The notes: generated from the sequence alone by a model not told the origin. 64,000 bases of DNA from Croceicoccus bisphenolivorans (GCF_001634625.1 NZ_LRSE01000004.1:186001-250000); one strand, 5' to 3'. Shown: positions 24,712 to 34,577, numbered from the stretch's first letter. Numbers and translations are program-made.

Positions 24712-26502
24712 ATGTCCGATTCACCCGACATTTTCGGCTCGCAGGAGCCTGAAGGCGAAGACCCGAAGCCCACCGCTGCGGAGCTTGAGGCTGCCGGCCA
24801 GAACGCGCTGTTCGGCGATCCGGCCCCTGCTCAGCCGCCGCCTGCGGCTGCTGTCCCGCCTGTCGCTGCCCCTGCGCCGACAGCCGCGCAGCCCTATCGC
24901 GTGCTGGCGCGCAAGTACCGGCCCCAGACGTTCGGCGAACTGATCGGGCAGGACGCAATGGTCCAGACGCTGGCCAACGCGATCCGCCGCGACAGGCTGG
25001 CCCATGCCTTTTTGATGACCGGCGTTCGCGGGGTCGGCAAGACATCCACCGCACGCCTGATCGCCAAGGCGCTGAACTGCATCGGCCCCGACGGGACTGG
25101 CGGGCCGACGATCGATCCTTGCGGGAAGTGCGAACCCTGCATCGCGATTGCCGAGGGGCGGCATATCGACGTGATCGAGATGGACGCGGCAAGCCATACC
25201 GGCGTGGACGACGTTCGCGAAATCATCGAGGCGGTGCGCTATGCCGCCGTTTCCGCGCGCTACAAGATCTACATCATCGACGAGGTTCACATGCTGTCGA
25301 GGAACGCGTTCAACGCGCTCCTCAAGACGCTGGAGGAACCGCCGGCGCATGTGAAGTTCCTGTTCGCGACGACCGAGGTGGACAAGCTGCCGGTCACGGT
25401 ATTGTCGCGGTGCCAGCGGTTCGATCTTCGCCGCATCACCGCGCCGATGCTGCGCGAACACTTCGCCCGCGTGTGCGAGGCGGAGGGCGTGACGGCGGAG
25501 GACGAGGCGCTGGCCATGGTGGCATCCGCTGCCGAAGGTTCGGTGCGCGACGGTCTGTCGATCCTCGATCAGGCCATCGCCCATGCCGACATGGCAAGCG
25601 CGGGCGAGGGCACGCACGTTACTGCCGAACAGGTCCGCGAGATGCTGGGCCTTGCCGACAAGGGCGTCCAGCGCGAGCTGTTGAGAGCCGTCATTTCCGG
25701 CAATGGTGTTGAACTGCTCGACGTGCTGAACCGGCAGTATTCGCTGGGTGTCGAACCAGTAGCGGTAATGCGTGGGCAGATGGATCTCGTCCATCGCATC
25801 GCGCTGTGCCAGCTTGGGAAAGGCGAGGCCGATGCGCCCAGCGCGGAGGAGCGCGAGGCCATCGCCGGCTGGGCGCAGAAGCTGGGTGCGGCGCAAGTCC
25901 ACCGGTTGTGGCAGCTGCTACTGAAAGGGCACGAGGAAGTACGCACCGCGCCCGAACCGATCGTGGCTGCGCAGATGGCGCTGCTGCGCGTGATGCATGC
26001 CGCAGACATGCCCGATCCCGGCTCCCTGATCCGCAAGCTGGATGAAATTGCCGCGCGGCCCCCTGCCGCCACGGGTGACGCGCCTGCCGCACCTGTCGAT
26101 GCACCCGCCGCGCAGGTCGTGGCCGGTCCGCCGCCGGTGTGGGAAGCGCTGATCGCGCAAGTGGAGGCCGCGGGACAATTGCGCGTAGGGCAGGTGATGA
26201 CCGACTGGGTGCGCGTCGTCGCCCTTGCATCCGGCAGCCTGACATACCAACTCGCCCCCGGTTTCAACGAGGACGTGGGGCAGGACCTGCGCGACGCACT
26301 CTACCGCGCAACGGGCGAACGCTGGCTTGTCGAACGTGCACCTTCGGGCGAGGAGGGTACACCTACCGTGCTGGAACGCCGCAAGGCGGAGGCCGAGCAG
26401 GAAGCCGACATCGTCCGAAATTCGCCGATGGTGAAGGCCGCCATGGAAGCCTTTCCCGACGCGAAGCTGCTGGAAACCGACAAGGAAATCCGGCGGGCCT
26501 GA
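24712..26502 (+). CDS. dnaX: DNA polymerase III subunits gamma/tau
   Basis: This 596-residue clamp-loader ATPase begins with a proline/alanine-rich leader of about 60 residues, then YRVLARKYRPQTFGELIGQ. Walker A is GVRGVGKTS, the zinc-binding cysteines include CGKCEPC, and IIDEVHMLSR is the Walker B region. The C-terminal third carries the tau-type region. No obvious slippery A-tract for a gamma frameshift product was seen. The ATG at 24712 avoids running into the SRP RNA, although the frame is open upstream. ybaB follows after 27 bp. Confidence 0.95.
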   Translation: MSDSPDIFGSQEPEGEDPKPTAAELEAAGQNALFGDPAPAQPPPAAAVPPVAAPAPTAAQPYRVLARKYRPQTFGELIGQDAMVQTLANAIRRDRLAHAFLMTGVRGVGKTSTARLIAKALNCIGPDGTGGPTIDPCGKCEPCIAIAEGRHIDVIEMDAASHTGVDDVREIIEAVRYAAVSARYKIYIIDEVHMLSRNAFNALLKTLEEPPAHVKFLFATTEVDKLPVTVLSRCQRFDLRRITAPMLREHFARVCEAEGVTAEDEALAMVASAAEGSVRDGLSILDQAIAHADMASAGEGTHVTAEQVREMLGLADKGVQRELLRAVISGNGVELLDVLNRQYSLGVEPVAVMRGQMDLVHRIALCQLGKGEADAPSAEEREAIAGWAQKLGAAQVHRLWQLLLKGHEEVRTAPEPIVAAQMALLRVMHAADMPDPGSLIRKLDEIAARPPAATGDAPAAPVDAPAAQVVAGPPPVWEALIAQVEAAGQLRVGQVMTDWVRVVALASGSLTYQLAPGFNEDVGQDLRDALYRATGERWLVERAPSGEEGTPTVLERRKAEAEQEADIVRNSPMVKAAMEAFPDAKLLETDKEIRRA

Positions 26503-26529
26503 GCGCCCGCCCACACGAGGAATACGAAG

Positions 26530-26874
26530 ATGAAGTCGATGGAAGAAATGATCCAGGCAGCGCAGGCCGCGGCCCAGACGATCCAGAAGCAGATGAACGA
26601 GGCGCAGGCCACGCTCGACGCGATCGAGGTCGAAGGGCAGTCGGGCGGCGGCATGGTGAAGATCCGCTGCACCGCAAAGGGCCGCATTCTCGGCGTGTCG
26701 ATCGACGACAGCCTGATGGTCCCGTCCGAAAAGCAGATGCTGGAAGACCTGATCACGGCCGCCTTCAACGATGCGCGCGGGCGCGCCGACCAGAAGGCGG
26801 GCGAGGAAATGGCCCGCGTGCAGCAGGGCGCCGGACTTCCCCCCGGTTTTGATCTTTCCAAGCTCGGCCTCTGA
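26530..26874 (+). CDS. YbaB/EbfC family nucleoid-associated protein
   Basis: This 114-residue protein has an N-terminal helical region (MEEMIQAAQAAAQTIQKQM) and the conserved GGGMVKIRCTAKGRILGVSID strand region. It binds DNA as a dimer; the dnaX-ybaB(-recR) arrangement is widely conserved. It follows dnaX by 27 bp with ACGAGGAAT as ribosome binding site and is probably cotranscribed. recR is not next; lon follows. Confidence 0.9.
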   Translation: MKSMEEMIQAAQAAAQTIQKQMNEAQATLDAIEVEGQSGGGMVKIRCTAKGRILGVSIDDSLMVPSEKQMLEDLITAAFNDARGRADQKAGEEMARVQQGAGLPPGFDLSKLGL

Positions 26875-26894
26875 CCGGACGGGTACGCACATTG

Positions 26895-26922
26895 CTTGTC
26901 GTTGCGCAGAAAACCCCCATAT
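26895..26922 (+). promoter_or_regulatory. Candidate sigma32 heat-shock promoter of lon
   Basis: CTTG at 26895-26898 and CCCCATAT at 26915-26922 match the RpoH consensus -35 core and the complete -10 CCCCATnT, with 16 bases between them. The site lies 97 bp before the lon start, and lon is a classic heat-shock gene. Confidence 0.6.
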
Positions 26923-27018
26923 CGGCGCAAACGGCGCGGCAGATGATTGACCGGTGCCGGCCCCATCATCCTATCAGGGTGACACGGTGATCGTATTTCC
27001 TGGACGGAAAAGAAGCAT

Positions 27019-29409
27019 ATGAACGAATATCCTCTCCTGCCCCTGCGCGACATTGTCGTGTTTCCCGGCATGGTCGTGCCCCTCTTCGTGGGGCGCGAGA
27101 AATCGGTCGCGGCGCTGGAAGCCGCGATGGCGGGGGAAAAGGACATCATGCTCGTATCGCAGCTCGATCCGGGCTGTGACGATCCGGGTTCCGACGATCT
27201 GTACGATGTGGGTGTCGTTGCCAGCGTGCTGCAACTGCTGAAGCTGCCCGACGGCACCGTTCGCGTGCTGGTGGAAGGGCAGCACCGCGCCACGATGCGC
27301 ACGCTTGACGAACGCGGCCCCATGCTGGTCGCCGCGGTAGAGCCGATGGACGAGATCACCGCCAGCGGGACCGAGGTTTCGGCCCTGATGCGGCAGGTGG
27401 TCGAACAGTTCAACGACTATGCCAAGCTGAACAAGAAGCTGTCGGCGGATGCGGGCGAACAACTGGGCGAGATCGACGATGCCTCGCGCCTTGCCGATGC
27501 TGTCGCCTCCAACATCGCGGCGAAGGTTTCCGACAAGCAGGCGATGCTTACCGAGCGCGATCCGCTCAAGCGCCTCGAAATGGCGATGTCCTTCATGGAG
27601 GGCGAGCTTGGCGTGCTGCAGGTGGAGCGCAAGATCCGTGGCCGCGTAAAGCGGCAGATGGAAAAGACGCAGCGCGAATATTACCTCAACGAACAGCTGA
27701 AGGCGATCCAGAACGAACTGGGCGGCGGTGACGAAGGCGGCGACGAGCTGGCCGAACTGGCCGCGAAGATCGAGGGTACGAAGCTTTCGAAGGAAGCGAA
27801 GGCGAAGGCGGAGTCGGAGCTGAAGAAGCTGCGTTCGATGCAGCCGATGTCTGCAGAGGCAACGGTCATCCGCAATTACCTCGACGTGCTCCTTGGCCTG
27901 CCGTGGGGCAAGAAGAGCAAGCTGAAGAAGGATATCGGCAAGGCACAGGAAGTGCTCGATGCCGATCACTACGCGCTGGACAAGGTGAAGGACCGCATCG
28001 TCGAATACCTTGCGGTGCAGGCCCGCACGAAGAAGCTGAAAGGCCCGATCCTGTGCCTCGTCGGCCCGCCGGGCGTTGGCAAGACCTCGCTCGGCCAGTC
28101 CATCGCCAAGGCTTGCGGCCGCGAATTCGTGCGCCAGTCGCTGGGCGGCGTTCGTGACGAAGCGGAGATCCGCGGTCACCGCCGCACCTACATCGGCTCC
28201 CTGCCGGGCAAGATCGTGTCGAACCTGAAGAAGGCGGGCACGAGTAACCCGCTGTTCCTTCTGGACGAGATCGACAAGCTGGGTCAGGATTTCCGCGGCG
28301 ATCCGGCCTCGGCCCTGCTCGAAGTGCTGGACCCCGAACAGAACGCGAAGTTCCAGGACCACTATCTGGAAATCGATTACGACCTGTCGGACATCATGTT
28401 CGTCTGCACGGCGAACAGCCTGAACCTGCCGCAGCCGCTGCTGGATCGTATGGAGATCATCCGGCTGGAGGGTTACACCGAGGACGAAAAGGTCGAGATC
28501 GCGCAGCGCCATCTGGTCGACAAGCAGGTCGAACTGCACGGGTTGAAGAAGGGCGAGTTCGAACTGACCGAACCCGCGCTTCGCGACCTCATCCGGTACT
28601 ACACCCGCGAAGCCGGCGTCCGTACGCTGGAGCGCGAGGTTGCGCGACTGGCGCGCAAGAGCTTGCGCAAGATTCTTGAAGGCAAGGTCGAAACCGTCAC
28701 CATCACGCCCGAAAACCTTGGCGATTTCGCGGGTGTCCGTAAGTTCCGCCACGGCGTTTCCGATGAAGAGAACCAGGTGGGCGCGGTTACCGGTCTTGCA
28801 TGGACCGAGGTGGGCGGCGAACTGCTGACGATCGAAAGCGTGACCGTGCCCGGCAAGGGGCAGGTGCGCACGACCGGCAAGCTGGGCGAAGTCATGACGG
28901 AATCGGTGCAGGCCGCATTCTCGTTCGTGAAGGCGCGCGCGCCAGCCTACGGCATCAAGCCGTCGATCTTCCACCGCAAGGACATTCACATCCACTTGCC
29001 CGAAGGCGCCGTTCCGAAAGACGGGCCGAGCGCGGGTGTGGGCATGGTCACCTCCATAGTTTCGACGCTCACCGGCATTCCGGTCCGCGCCGACACTGCG
29101 ATGACCGGTGAAGTCACCCTGCGCGGGCGCGTGCTGGCCATCGGCGGGCTGAAGGAAAAGCTGCTGGCGGCGCTTCGCGGCGGCATCAAGACGGTGCTGA
29201 TCCCGGAAGAGAACGAGAAGGATCTCGTCGAGATTCCGGCCAACATCGTCGAGCGGCTGGAGATCATCCCTGTCGCCCACGTCGACGAGGTTCTGGCCCG
29301 CGCGTTGTCCGAACCGCTGGTCCCGATCGAGTGGAGCGAGGAGGACGACATCGCCAGCCAGCCCGGACCGCTTCAAGGCACGGGCGAGGTATCGCCGACC
29401 GCCCACTGA
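27019..29409 (+). CDS. lon: ATP-dependent protease Lon
   Basis: This 796-residue cytoplasmic protease degrades misfolded and regulatory proteins. It has the N-terminal LON substrate domain (from [20 protein letters not shown]), a coiled-coil middle, an AAA module with Walker [10 protein letters not shown] and Walker [11 protein letters not shown], and a C-terminal protease domain with the catalytic serine in [10 protein letters not shown] and the lysine in [11 protein letters not shown]. Length is normal. A sigma32-like promoter precedes it. Confidence 0.97.
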   Translation: MNEYPLLPLRDIVVFPGMVVPLFVGREKSVAALEAAMAGEKDIMLVSQLDPGCDDPGSDDLYDVGVVASVLQLLKLPDGTVRVLVEGQHRATMRTLDERGPMLVAAVEPMDEITASGTEVSALMRQVVEQFNDYAKLNKKLSADAGEQLGEIDDASRLADAVASNIAAKVSDKQAMLTERDPLKRLEMAMSFMEGELGVLQVERKIRGRVKRQMEKTQREYYLNEQLKAIQNELGGGDEGGDELAELAAKIEGTKLSKEAKAKAESELKKLRSMQPMSAEATVIRNYLDVLLGLPWGKKSKLKKDIGKAQEVLDADHYALDKVKDRIVEYLAVQARTKKLKGPILCLVGPPGVGKTSLGQSIAKACGREFVRQSLGGVRDEAEIRGHRRTYIGSLPGKIVSNLKKAGTSNPLFLLDEIDKLGQDFRGDPASALLEVLDPEQNAKFQDHYLEIDYDLSDIMFVCTANSLNLPQPLLDRMEIIRLEGYTEDEKVEIAQRHLVDKQVELHGLKKGEFELTEPALRDLIRYYTREAGVRTLEREVARLARKSLRKILEGKVETVTITPENLGDFAGVRKFRHGVSDEENQVGAVTGLAWTEVGGELLTIESVTVPGKGQVRTTGKLGEVMTESVQAAFSFVKARAPAYGIKPSIFHRKDIHIHLPEGAVPKDGPSAGVGMVTSIVSTLTGIPVRADTAMTGEVTLRGRVLAIGGLKEKLLAALRGGIKTVLIPEENEKDLVEIPANIVERLEIIPVAHVDEVLARALSEPLVPIEWSEEDDIASQPGPLQGTGEVSPTAH

Positions 29410-29573
29410 CGGGTTTCGAATCGCACACGGGAACCGGTTGCGCCTGCAACGGATCCGATGTTGCGATGCGGCATGTTGCGCGCGATTGGAAGATCGCTGC
29501 GCATCAGGTCTGATTACGAGCTCGATTTGTCTTAAAAAGGGCGGAAATCAACCGTTCCTGCGGCAATTTGGCT

Positions 29574-29602
29574 TTGACAGCGCAGGGAAAAACGTCTCCA
29601 TT
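29574..29602 (+). promoter_or_regulatory. Possible promoter of the HU gene
   Basis: TTGACA at 29574-29579 is followed after 17 bases by TCCATT, a poor -10. It is the best promoter-like sequence in the 291-bp gap between lon and the HU gene; nothing else is evident in that gap. Confidence 0.3.
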
Positions 29603-29700
29603 CCCGCAACTCGCGAACAGCGATTGCGAACCGGCGGTTCTCGTCGGTCTCGCTTCCCGAAATTTCGAATGAATGATCCATCAAGGGGGTTTCAAGTCAC

Positions 29701-29973
29701 ATGAACAAGAACGAACTGATCGGGACCGTGGCGGACACCAGCGGTCTTTCGCGCAATGACGCGACCAAAGCTGTCGAAAGTGTCTTCGATGCCATTACTG
29801 CTTCGCTGGCCAAGGGCGACGAAGTTCGCCTGGTTGGCTTCGGCACGTTCTCGGTTGCAAAGCGCAAGGCATCGACCGGTCGCAACCCGCGCACTGGCGA
29901 GCCGATGACGATCAAGGCTTCGACCCAGCCCAAGTTCAAGGCGGGCAAGGGCCTGAAGGACGCCGTCAACTAA
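29701..29973 (+). CDS. hupB: HU-family DNA-binding protein
   Basis: This 90-residue protein is a full-length HU: MNKNELIGTVADTSGLSRND helical N terminus, the GFGTFSVAKRKASTGRNP beta-arm entry and a C-terminal KAGKGLKDAVN. It binds and bends DNA non-specifically as a dimer. AAGGGGG six to eleven bases before the ATG is the ribosome binding site. The lon-hupB order is common in proteobacteria. A strong terminator follows. Confidence 0.95.
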   Translation: MNKNELIGTVADTSGLSRNDATKAVESVFDAITASLAKGDEVRLVGFGTFSVAKRKASTGRNPRTGEPMTIKASTQPKFKAGKGLKDAVN

Positions 29974-30010
29974 GGCGCTTGTCGTTACCCCCCTTTAACG
30001 GGGTCGCATG

Positions 30011-30046
30011 AAAAGCCGCGCGGTGCTGATGCCCCGCGCGGCTTTT
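30011..30046 (+). terminator. Intrinsic terminator after hupB
   Basis: GCCGCGCGG (30015-30023) pairs with CCGCGCGGC (30034-30042), extended by AAAA/TTTT, followed by TTTTCTTT. It may also serve the convergent lipoprotein gene ending at 30099. Confidence 0.88.
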
Positions 30047-30098
30047 TCTTTGCCCGGTTGTCGCCGCCGTTAACGGCGACCCGCGAAATGTTCGCCGA

Positions 30099-30935
30099 TC
30101 AGTTCAGCGCGATCAGCGCCATCGGCGCCGACTTGCGCGAAACATCGACCTTCCAGCTCAGCCGCTGCATGTCGCCGCCAAGGATTTCCGGCCCCTCGTC
30201 GGTGTTGTTGGCAAGGATGCGTCCGTCGGTCACGATCGTGAACGTACCGTCCGGCAGGACAGGGGCGGGCGCATCGTCGTCCTTCTTGCCGGCCGCACCC
30301 ATCATGCTCATCATGCCAAGGCCGGGTCCCATGCCGGACATCTGTTCCCCGCCGAAGCCATCGGCCTCTACCCGCACACTGCCGTCGGCCCGGGGCAGGG
30401 CAGTGACGAAGGGAGAGACCATCGGCATTTTCTCGACCATCGGGAAAACGAAACCATGGGTCAGATTGCCGCTGATCGCATAGCTCACCACGAACAGGCC
30501 TTCCCCGACATGGGTGACCTTGCTCCACCCGCGTTGCTTGCGAAGGGTCTCGGCTAGCTTTTCCGCGCTTTCCGGATCGGAGGGATCGAGGCTGCCCATC
30601 ATCTTTACGAACTGCTGCTTTTCCGCGGCTTCCTTGGCCTGTTCGGCCTCCCACTCGGCGCGCTGTTCGGCTTCCTGTTCGGCGGTGCAGGTGGTTTCCT
30701 CGAAATCGTCGTCGTAGCACTCGGCCTCAAAGGTCTGCTTGCCGTCCATCTTCGCCAGCTGGGTCAGGCCCATCATCGAGATTTCGCCGTCGTAGGTGTA
30801 AGCGAAACCGCCGCCTTTCTTCAGCGTCAGTTCGGACGTGAACTTGCCCGGCGTCAGCAGGCAGCCCGACAGCAGCAGCGATGATGCGGCAAGCATGGCG
30901 CATGCCATGCGCTTCAGCGTGAACGATTTCCCCAT
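30099..30935 (-). CDS. Putative lipoprotein of unknown function
   Basis: This 278-residue protein starts with a lipoprotein signal (MACAMLAASSLLLSGC, lipidated cysteine at about 25). The mature part begins GKFTSELTLKKGGGFAYTY, has an alanine/glutamate-rich probable coiled coil (EQEAEQRAEWEAEQAKEAAE, about 88-107), a methionine/glycine-rich segment (MSGMGPGLGMMSMMG) and a C-terminal strand-rich part. I do not recognise a characterised family. The start is set by the lipobox; rlmB ends 28 bp upstream on the same strand. Confidence 0.78.
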   Translation of the reverse strand: MGKSFTLKRMACAMLAASSLLLSGCLLTPGKFTSELTLKKGGGFAYTYDGEISMMGLTQLAKMDGKQTFEAECYDDDFEETTCTAEQEAEQRAEWEAEQAKEAAEKQQFVKMMGSLDPSDPESAEKLAETLRKQRGWSKVTHVGEGLFVVSYAISGNLTHGFVFPMVEKMPMVSPFVTALPRADGSVRVEADGFGGEQMSGMGPGLGMMSMMGAAGKKDDDAPAPVLPDGTFTIVTDGRILANNTDEGPEILGGDMQRLSWKVDVSRKSAPMALIALN

Positions 30936-30963
30936 GGTTCCCTCCTCAAGATCCCGTCCGTTC

Positions 30964-31770
30964 TTACTGGCCGCGCATTGCACAAGCGTAAAGGGCAATG
31001 GCCGCTGCGTTAGAGACATTGAGGCTTTCGACGGCAGCCGCGATCGGCAGGCGCGCGATCTGGTCGCAGTGCTGGCCGACCTGATAGCGCAGGCCATCCC
31101 CTTCGGCGCCAAGCACCAGCGCGACAGGCCCGGTCGGCAGGGCTTCGGCAAGCGTGGCCTCGCCATCGCCGTCGAGGCCAATGCGCCAGTAACCGAGTTC
31201 CGCCATCTCTTCCAAGGCGCGGGACAGGTTCACGACGCGAATCCACGGCAGAGTTTCAAGCGCGCCCGACGCCGATTTTGCCAGCGTGCCTGATTCGGGC
31301 GGTGCATGCCGGTCCTGCGTCACGATGCAGGCCGCGCCGAAAGCGGCTGCCGAACGCATGATCGCGCCCACGTTGTGCGGATCGGTCACATGGTCGAGCA
31401 CGACGATGGGCGCTGCCGGATCGCCTTCGGCCACGTCTACCAGAAACAGTTCGGGCAGTGGCTCGCATTCGATGACAATGTTCTGGTGCGGCGCATCGCG
31501 GGATACGAGACGGGCCAGATCCTGCCCGTCGGCATATTCGACGCGCACGCCTTCGGGCAGCTCGATCTCTCCCGCGTTGACCATTTCTTCCAGCGTTTCG
31601 CGCACGGCCCAGATCTTGTTGATGTCACGATCCGGGTTGTTCAGCGCCGCCGTCACCGCATGGCGGCCCCACAGGCGCACCGCGCCTTTGGAGGCACGGC
31701 CGCTGCCGCGTCCGCCCTGCATCCGGCCCGCACGACCGCGCAGAACCCGTTTTTCACCCTTTTTCGCCAT
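30964..31770 (-). CDS. rlmB: 23S rRNA (guanosine-2'-O-) methyltransferase RlmB (SpoU/TrmH family)
   Basis: This 268-residue SPOUT methyltransferase contains all three SpoU motifs: VLDHVTDPHNVGAIMRSA, LVLGAEGDGL and ESLNVSNAAAIALY. An N-terminal basic segment and a substrate-binding domain (LWGRHAVTAALNNPDRDI) fit RlmB, which methylates a guanosine of the 23S rRNA peptidyl-transferase region. Another TrmH-like target is possible. The start at 31770 (MAKKGEKRVLRGR) was chosen over upstream in-frame codons that run into the tRNA-Tyr promoter region. Confidence 0.88.
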   Translation of the reverse strand: MAKKGEKRVLRGRAGRMQGGRGSGRASKGAVRLWGRHAVTAALNNPDRDINKIWAVRETLEEMVNAGEIELPEGVRVEYADGQDLARLVSRDAPHQNIVIECEPLPELFLVDVAEGDPAAPIVVLDHVTDPHNVGAIMRSAAAFGAACIVTQDRHAPPESGTLAKSASGALETLPWIRVVNLSRALEEMAELGYWRIGLDGDGEATLAEALPTGPVALVLGAEGDGLRYQVGQHCDQIARLPIAAAVESLNVSNAAAIALYACAMRGQ

Positions 31771-31923
31771 TGCCAGCTTTGCCTTTCCAATTTCCAAGCG
31801 CTCTAGCCATGACCCCCATTGACAGGCAAGCGCCGCTTCGCCAAAGGGGCGCCTCTCGGCCGGACGGGGCACCATTGCCCCGCTCGAAGAAGTGGCTTTC
31901 CAGACACTTTGCGGCACCGGTGT

Positions 31924-32009
31924 GGACAGGTGGCCGAGTGGTTAAAGGCAGCAGACTGTAAATCTGCCCGCGCAAGCGTACGTTGGTTCGAATCCAGCCC
32001 TGTCCACCA
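31924..32009 (+). tRNA. tRNA-Tyr (anticodon GTA)
   Basis: This 86-nt class II tRNA has acceptor GGACAGG pairing with CCTGTCC, anticodon loop CTGTAAA (GTA), a long variable arm (CCCGCGCAAGCGTACG region), T arm TTGG-TTCGAAT-CCAG and an encoded CCA. Confidence 0.95.
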
Positions 32010-32154
32010 CCGCCGCCACCGACAGAACAGCACAAGCTTGCAGCTGTCACGGCAGTGTGAATCAACGTATTCGAACGCAGTTGGAAAGTTGGTTCGGAGC
32101 CGGAGCGCCGCGGAGACGTGGCCGCAGGCCACAATCCATCACTGTCCACCACCG
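31991..32154. repeat. Direct repeat of the tRNA-Tyr 3' end
   Basis: The 22 bases ending the tRNA (31991-32012) recur at 32133-32154 with 20 of 22 identities. The copies are 142 bp apart. This looks like an attachment-site scar or a deleted tandem tRNA. The rest of the 32010-32391 gap shows no gene that I can support. Confidence 0.6.
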
Positions 32155-32391
32155 TCGTTCTTGCCGATCAACCTGAGCCGGGCTTGCTCGAAAGCCGCCC
32201 GCAGGACGCGGAAAAACCTGTGACGAATTGAGCTTGAATGGTTACAAGTGTGACAAGTTGCTGGTCGAACAGGATCGGCTTCCGGTCGAAGTCGGGTGGC
32301 GGCCGGAAGCGGAGGTCCGGAACACGGCGACGGTGATGCCGTGCATCTTGTCGCGCGGTGCAGGGAGAGGGTCACGACTATTCCTACTGGT

Positions 32392-34509
32392 ATGACGTGG
32401 GGTGCTATCGGCGCACATGACCGGCATGGACGACTGTGCTGGATTGGGGTGCTTGCCCTCTGCCTGGGCTGCATGCCTCGTCCCGCCTGTGCCGAAATGT
32501 CTGAAACTACCGAGGGCAATGCGCCTGAGGCGCGCGTGGAGGGCGATGCCCGCATATTCGAGGCGGCCGACTTCGAACATTTCGGTCCGCGCACCGCCTA
32601 TGACATGCTGGAACGCGTGCCGGGCTTCTCGATCCGCGAGGCAGATCAGGAGCGGGGGCTTGGCGAAGCGTCAGAAAATGTTTTGATCGATGGCGAACGC
32701 ATCGCCAACAAGTCGGGCGGCGCAGTGCGCGAACTGCAGCGCATCACCGCCGGACAAGTCCTGCGCATCGAGATTCGCGACGCATCCGGGCTGGGTATTG
32801 CCGGCCTGACAGGTCAGGTCGCCAACGTCGTGCTGGCAGAGCGCAGCGCCGCTGTCGGCCAGTTCGAGTGGAATCCCGAATGGCGCGCGCACTATGCCCG
32901 CCCCTTCTGGTTTCGCGGGCAGGTCAGCTATTCCGACAAGGCCGGGCCGGTCGACTACACGTTGTCGGTGGAAGATTACGGCAGCCGGGGCGCGTTTGGC
33001 GGGCCATTGCGGATCGTCGGGCCGGATGGCGCACTCCTCGAAAACAGGCGGGAGGTGCTGCAGATCGGCATCGATTTCGCCAAGATCCAGGGGCAGGTTG
33101 CAGTTGATGGACCCGGTAGTTCAAAGGGCAACCTGACCGTCGCGATCACGCCCTACTGGTACGAACTGACTCTTGACCAGGATCGCCAGATTGTCGGTTC
33201 GATGCCGTTCGAGCGTGACCTTAAACAGGTCAACGACGGTTATCAGTTCGACATGAGCGGTGATCTTGAATTCCGGCTCGGCCCCGGCCGGTTCAAGTTC
33301 ATCGGACTGAGGCATTTCGATGACGAGCCGATCGACACGTGGCAGACATCGCGCTTTGGCGACGGTTCGCCCGATGCCGGCGTGTTGTTCGTGCGCGACA
33401 GCCTGATCGGCGAGACGGTGCTGCGCGGCGAATACGAATGGAAGAGCGGCGCGAACAACTGGCAGCTTTCGGTGGAGCGCGCCTATAACTCGTTGGATCA
33501 GGAAGGTTCGCTCTACACACTGCTCGAAGATGGCGATTACGAGGAAATAGACTTCCCCGGGGGCAGCGGCAAAGTCGACGAGGTACGGTACGAAGGGATC
33601 GCGACGCTGAGCCGTCCGCTTTCTGCCAAGCTCGACCTGCAGATCGACGGCGGTGCGGAATATTCGCAGCTATCCCGCGATACCGGCGAGGTGGAAACGC
33701 GCCGTTTCGTGCGCCCCAAAGGCAGCATCACGCTGGGGTGGCGCCCGGATAAGGCATGGGATTTCAGCCTGAAACTGCGCCGCAGGGTGGGCCAGATCAG
33801 TTTCTACGATTTCCTCGCGCAACAGGACTTGCAGCAAGACCGTGAGGATAGCGGCAACCCCGATCTCGTGCCGCCGCAAAGCTGGGAGATCGACGTCGAG
33901 GGCGGACGCTCGCTGGGCAAGTGGGGGAAGACGCGGATGGCCATCTGGGCGCGGCGGATCGACGATATCATCGACATCGTCCCGATCGGCGACGATGGAG
34001 AATCGGTTGGTAACCTGCCGCGTGCCCACCAGTTTGGCGCGCGCTGGACGGGCACGCTGGAACTGGCTCCGCTGGGGGCGCAGGGCGCGAGGCTCGATCT
34101 GGAAGTCAGTTATGAGGATAGCTCGGTTAGCGATCCCCTTTCGGGAGAGAAGCGCCACATCAGCGGTAACGACTGGTATACGGCCAAGGCGGAATTCCGG
34201 CACGACATTCCGAACACCGACGTCGCTTATGGCGTGACCCTGCAATCTTCGCGCGAACGACCGCGTTATTACCTGACCGAAGTGCGCGAGGAATGGGAAG
34301 GTCCGGTTTTCATGCAGGTCTTTGCCGAGCACAAGGACGTGCTGGGCATGACCGTTCGCGGCGAAATGGGCAATGTCGCCGGCGCGCGCAACCGGCTGGA
34401 ACGCACGGTGTGGGACGGTCGTCGCCTGCGGGATCCGGTGCTGGTTCGCGAGAGTGGGGATCGCCTGATCGGACCGATCTTTCGGCTGCTGGTGAAGGGC
34501 TCGTTCTAG
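32392..34509 (+). CDS. TonB-dependent-receptor-like outer-membrane protein
   Basis: This 705-residue protein has a probable signal sequence (hydrophobic GVLALCLGC, ending near PACA), a plug-like domain (about 45-150: AYDMLERVPGFSI, NVLIDGERIANKSGG, ITAGQVLRIEIRD) and a long beta-strand-rich barrel ending in ...LLVKGSF with a terminal phenylalanine, as outer-membrane proteins do. I see no TonB box. Such short-plug receptor-like proteins are common in sphingomonads; the ligand is unknown. The ATG at 32392 has a weak ribosome binding site, and the frame is open to 32296. It lies next to the tRNA-Tyr scar. Confidence 0.75.
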   Translation: MTWGAIGAHDRHGRLCWIGVLALCLGCMPRPACAEMSETTEGNAPEARVEGDARIFEAADFEHFGPRTAYDMLERVPGFSIREADQERGLGEASENVLIDGERIANKSGGAVRELQRITAGQVLRIEIRDASGLGIAGLTGQVANVVLAERSAAVGQFEWNPEWRAHYARPFWFRGQVSYSDKAGPVDYTLSVEDYGSRGAFGGPLRIVGPDGALLENRREVLQIGIDFAKIQGQVAVDGPGSSKGNLTVAITPYWYELTLDQDRQIVGSMPFERDLKQVNDGYQFDMSGDLEFRLGPGRFKFIGLRHFDDEPIDTWQTSRFGDGSPDAGVLFVRDSLIGETVLRGEYEWKSGANNWQLSVERAYNSLDQEGSLYTLLEDGDYEEIDFPGGSGKVDEVRYEGIATLSRPLSAKLDLQIDGGAEYSQLSRDTGEVETRRFVRPKGSITLGWRPDKAWDFSLKLRRRVGQISFYDFLAQQDLQQDREDSGNPDLVPPQSWEIDVEGGRSLGKWGKTRMAIWARRIDDIIDIVPIGDDGESVGNLPRAHQFGARWTGTLELAPLGAQGARLDLEVSYEDSSVSDPLSGEKRHISGNDWYTAKAEFRHDIPNTDVAYGVTLQSSRERPRYYLTEVREEWEGPVFMQVFAEHKDVLGMTVRGEMGNVAGARNRLERTVWDGRRLRDPVLVRESGDRLIGPIFRLLVKGSF

Positions 34510-34577
34510 GAAATTGTCCGCCGCATCATTGCGCGCTTGTCCTTGCCGCCCTTGCTGTCAGCGCCTAGATAGCCGCG

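Noticed and set aside
24712-26502. Programmed frameshift in dnaX
   Set aside because: No A-tract slippery site followed by a stem was found; a gamma form cannot be claimed.
26974-29406. 810-codon open frame antisense to lon
   Set aside because: It mirrors lon codon by codon in GC-rich DNA, has arginine/histidine/leucine-heavy composition and no recognisable domain; lon is certain.
29438-29704. 88-codon frame upstream of HU
   Set aside because: No ribosome binding site, composition not protein-like, overlaps the HU leader.
31819-32223. 134-codon frame across tRNA-Tyr
   Set aside because: It runs through a tRNA gene and has no family similarity or good start.
31924-34509. Prophage or genomic island at tRNA-Tyr
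   Set aside because: Only the repeated tRNA end is seen; no integrase, phage or mobilisation gene is present.
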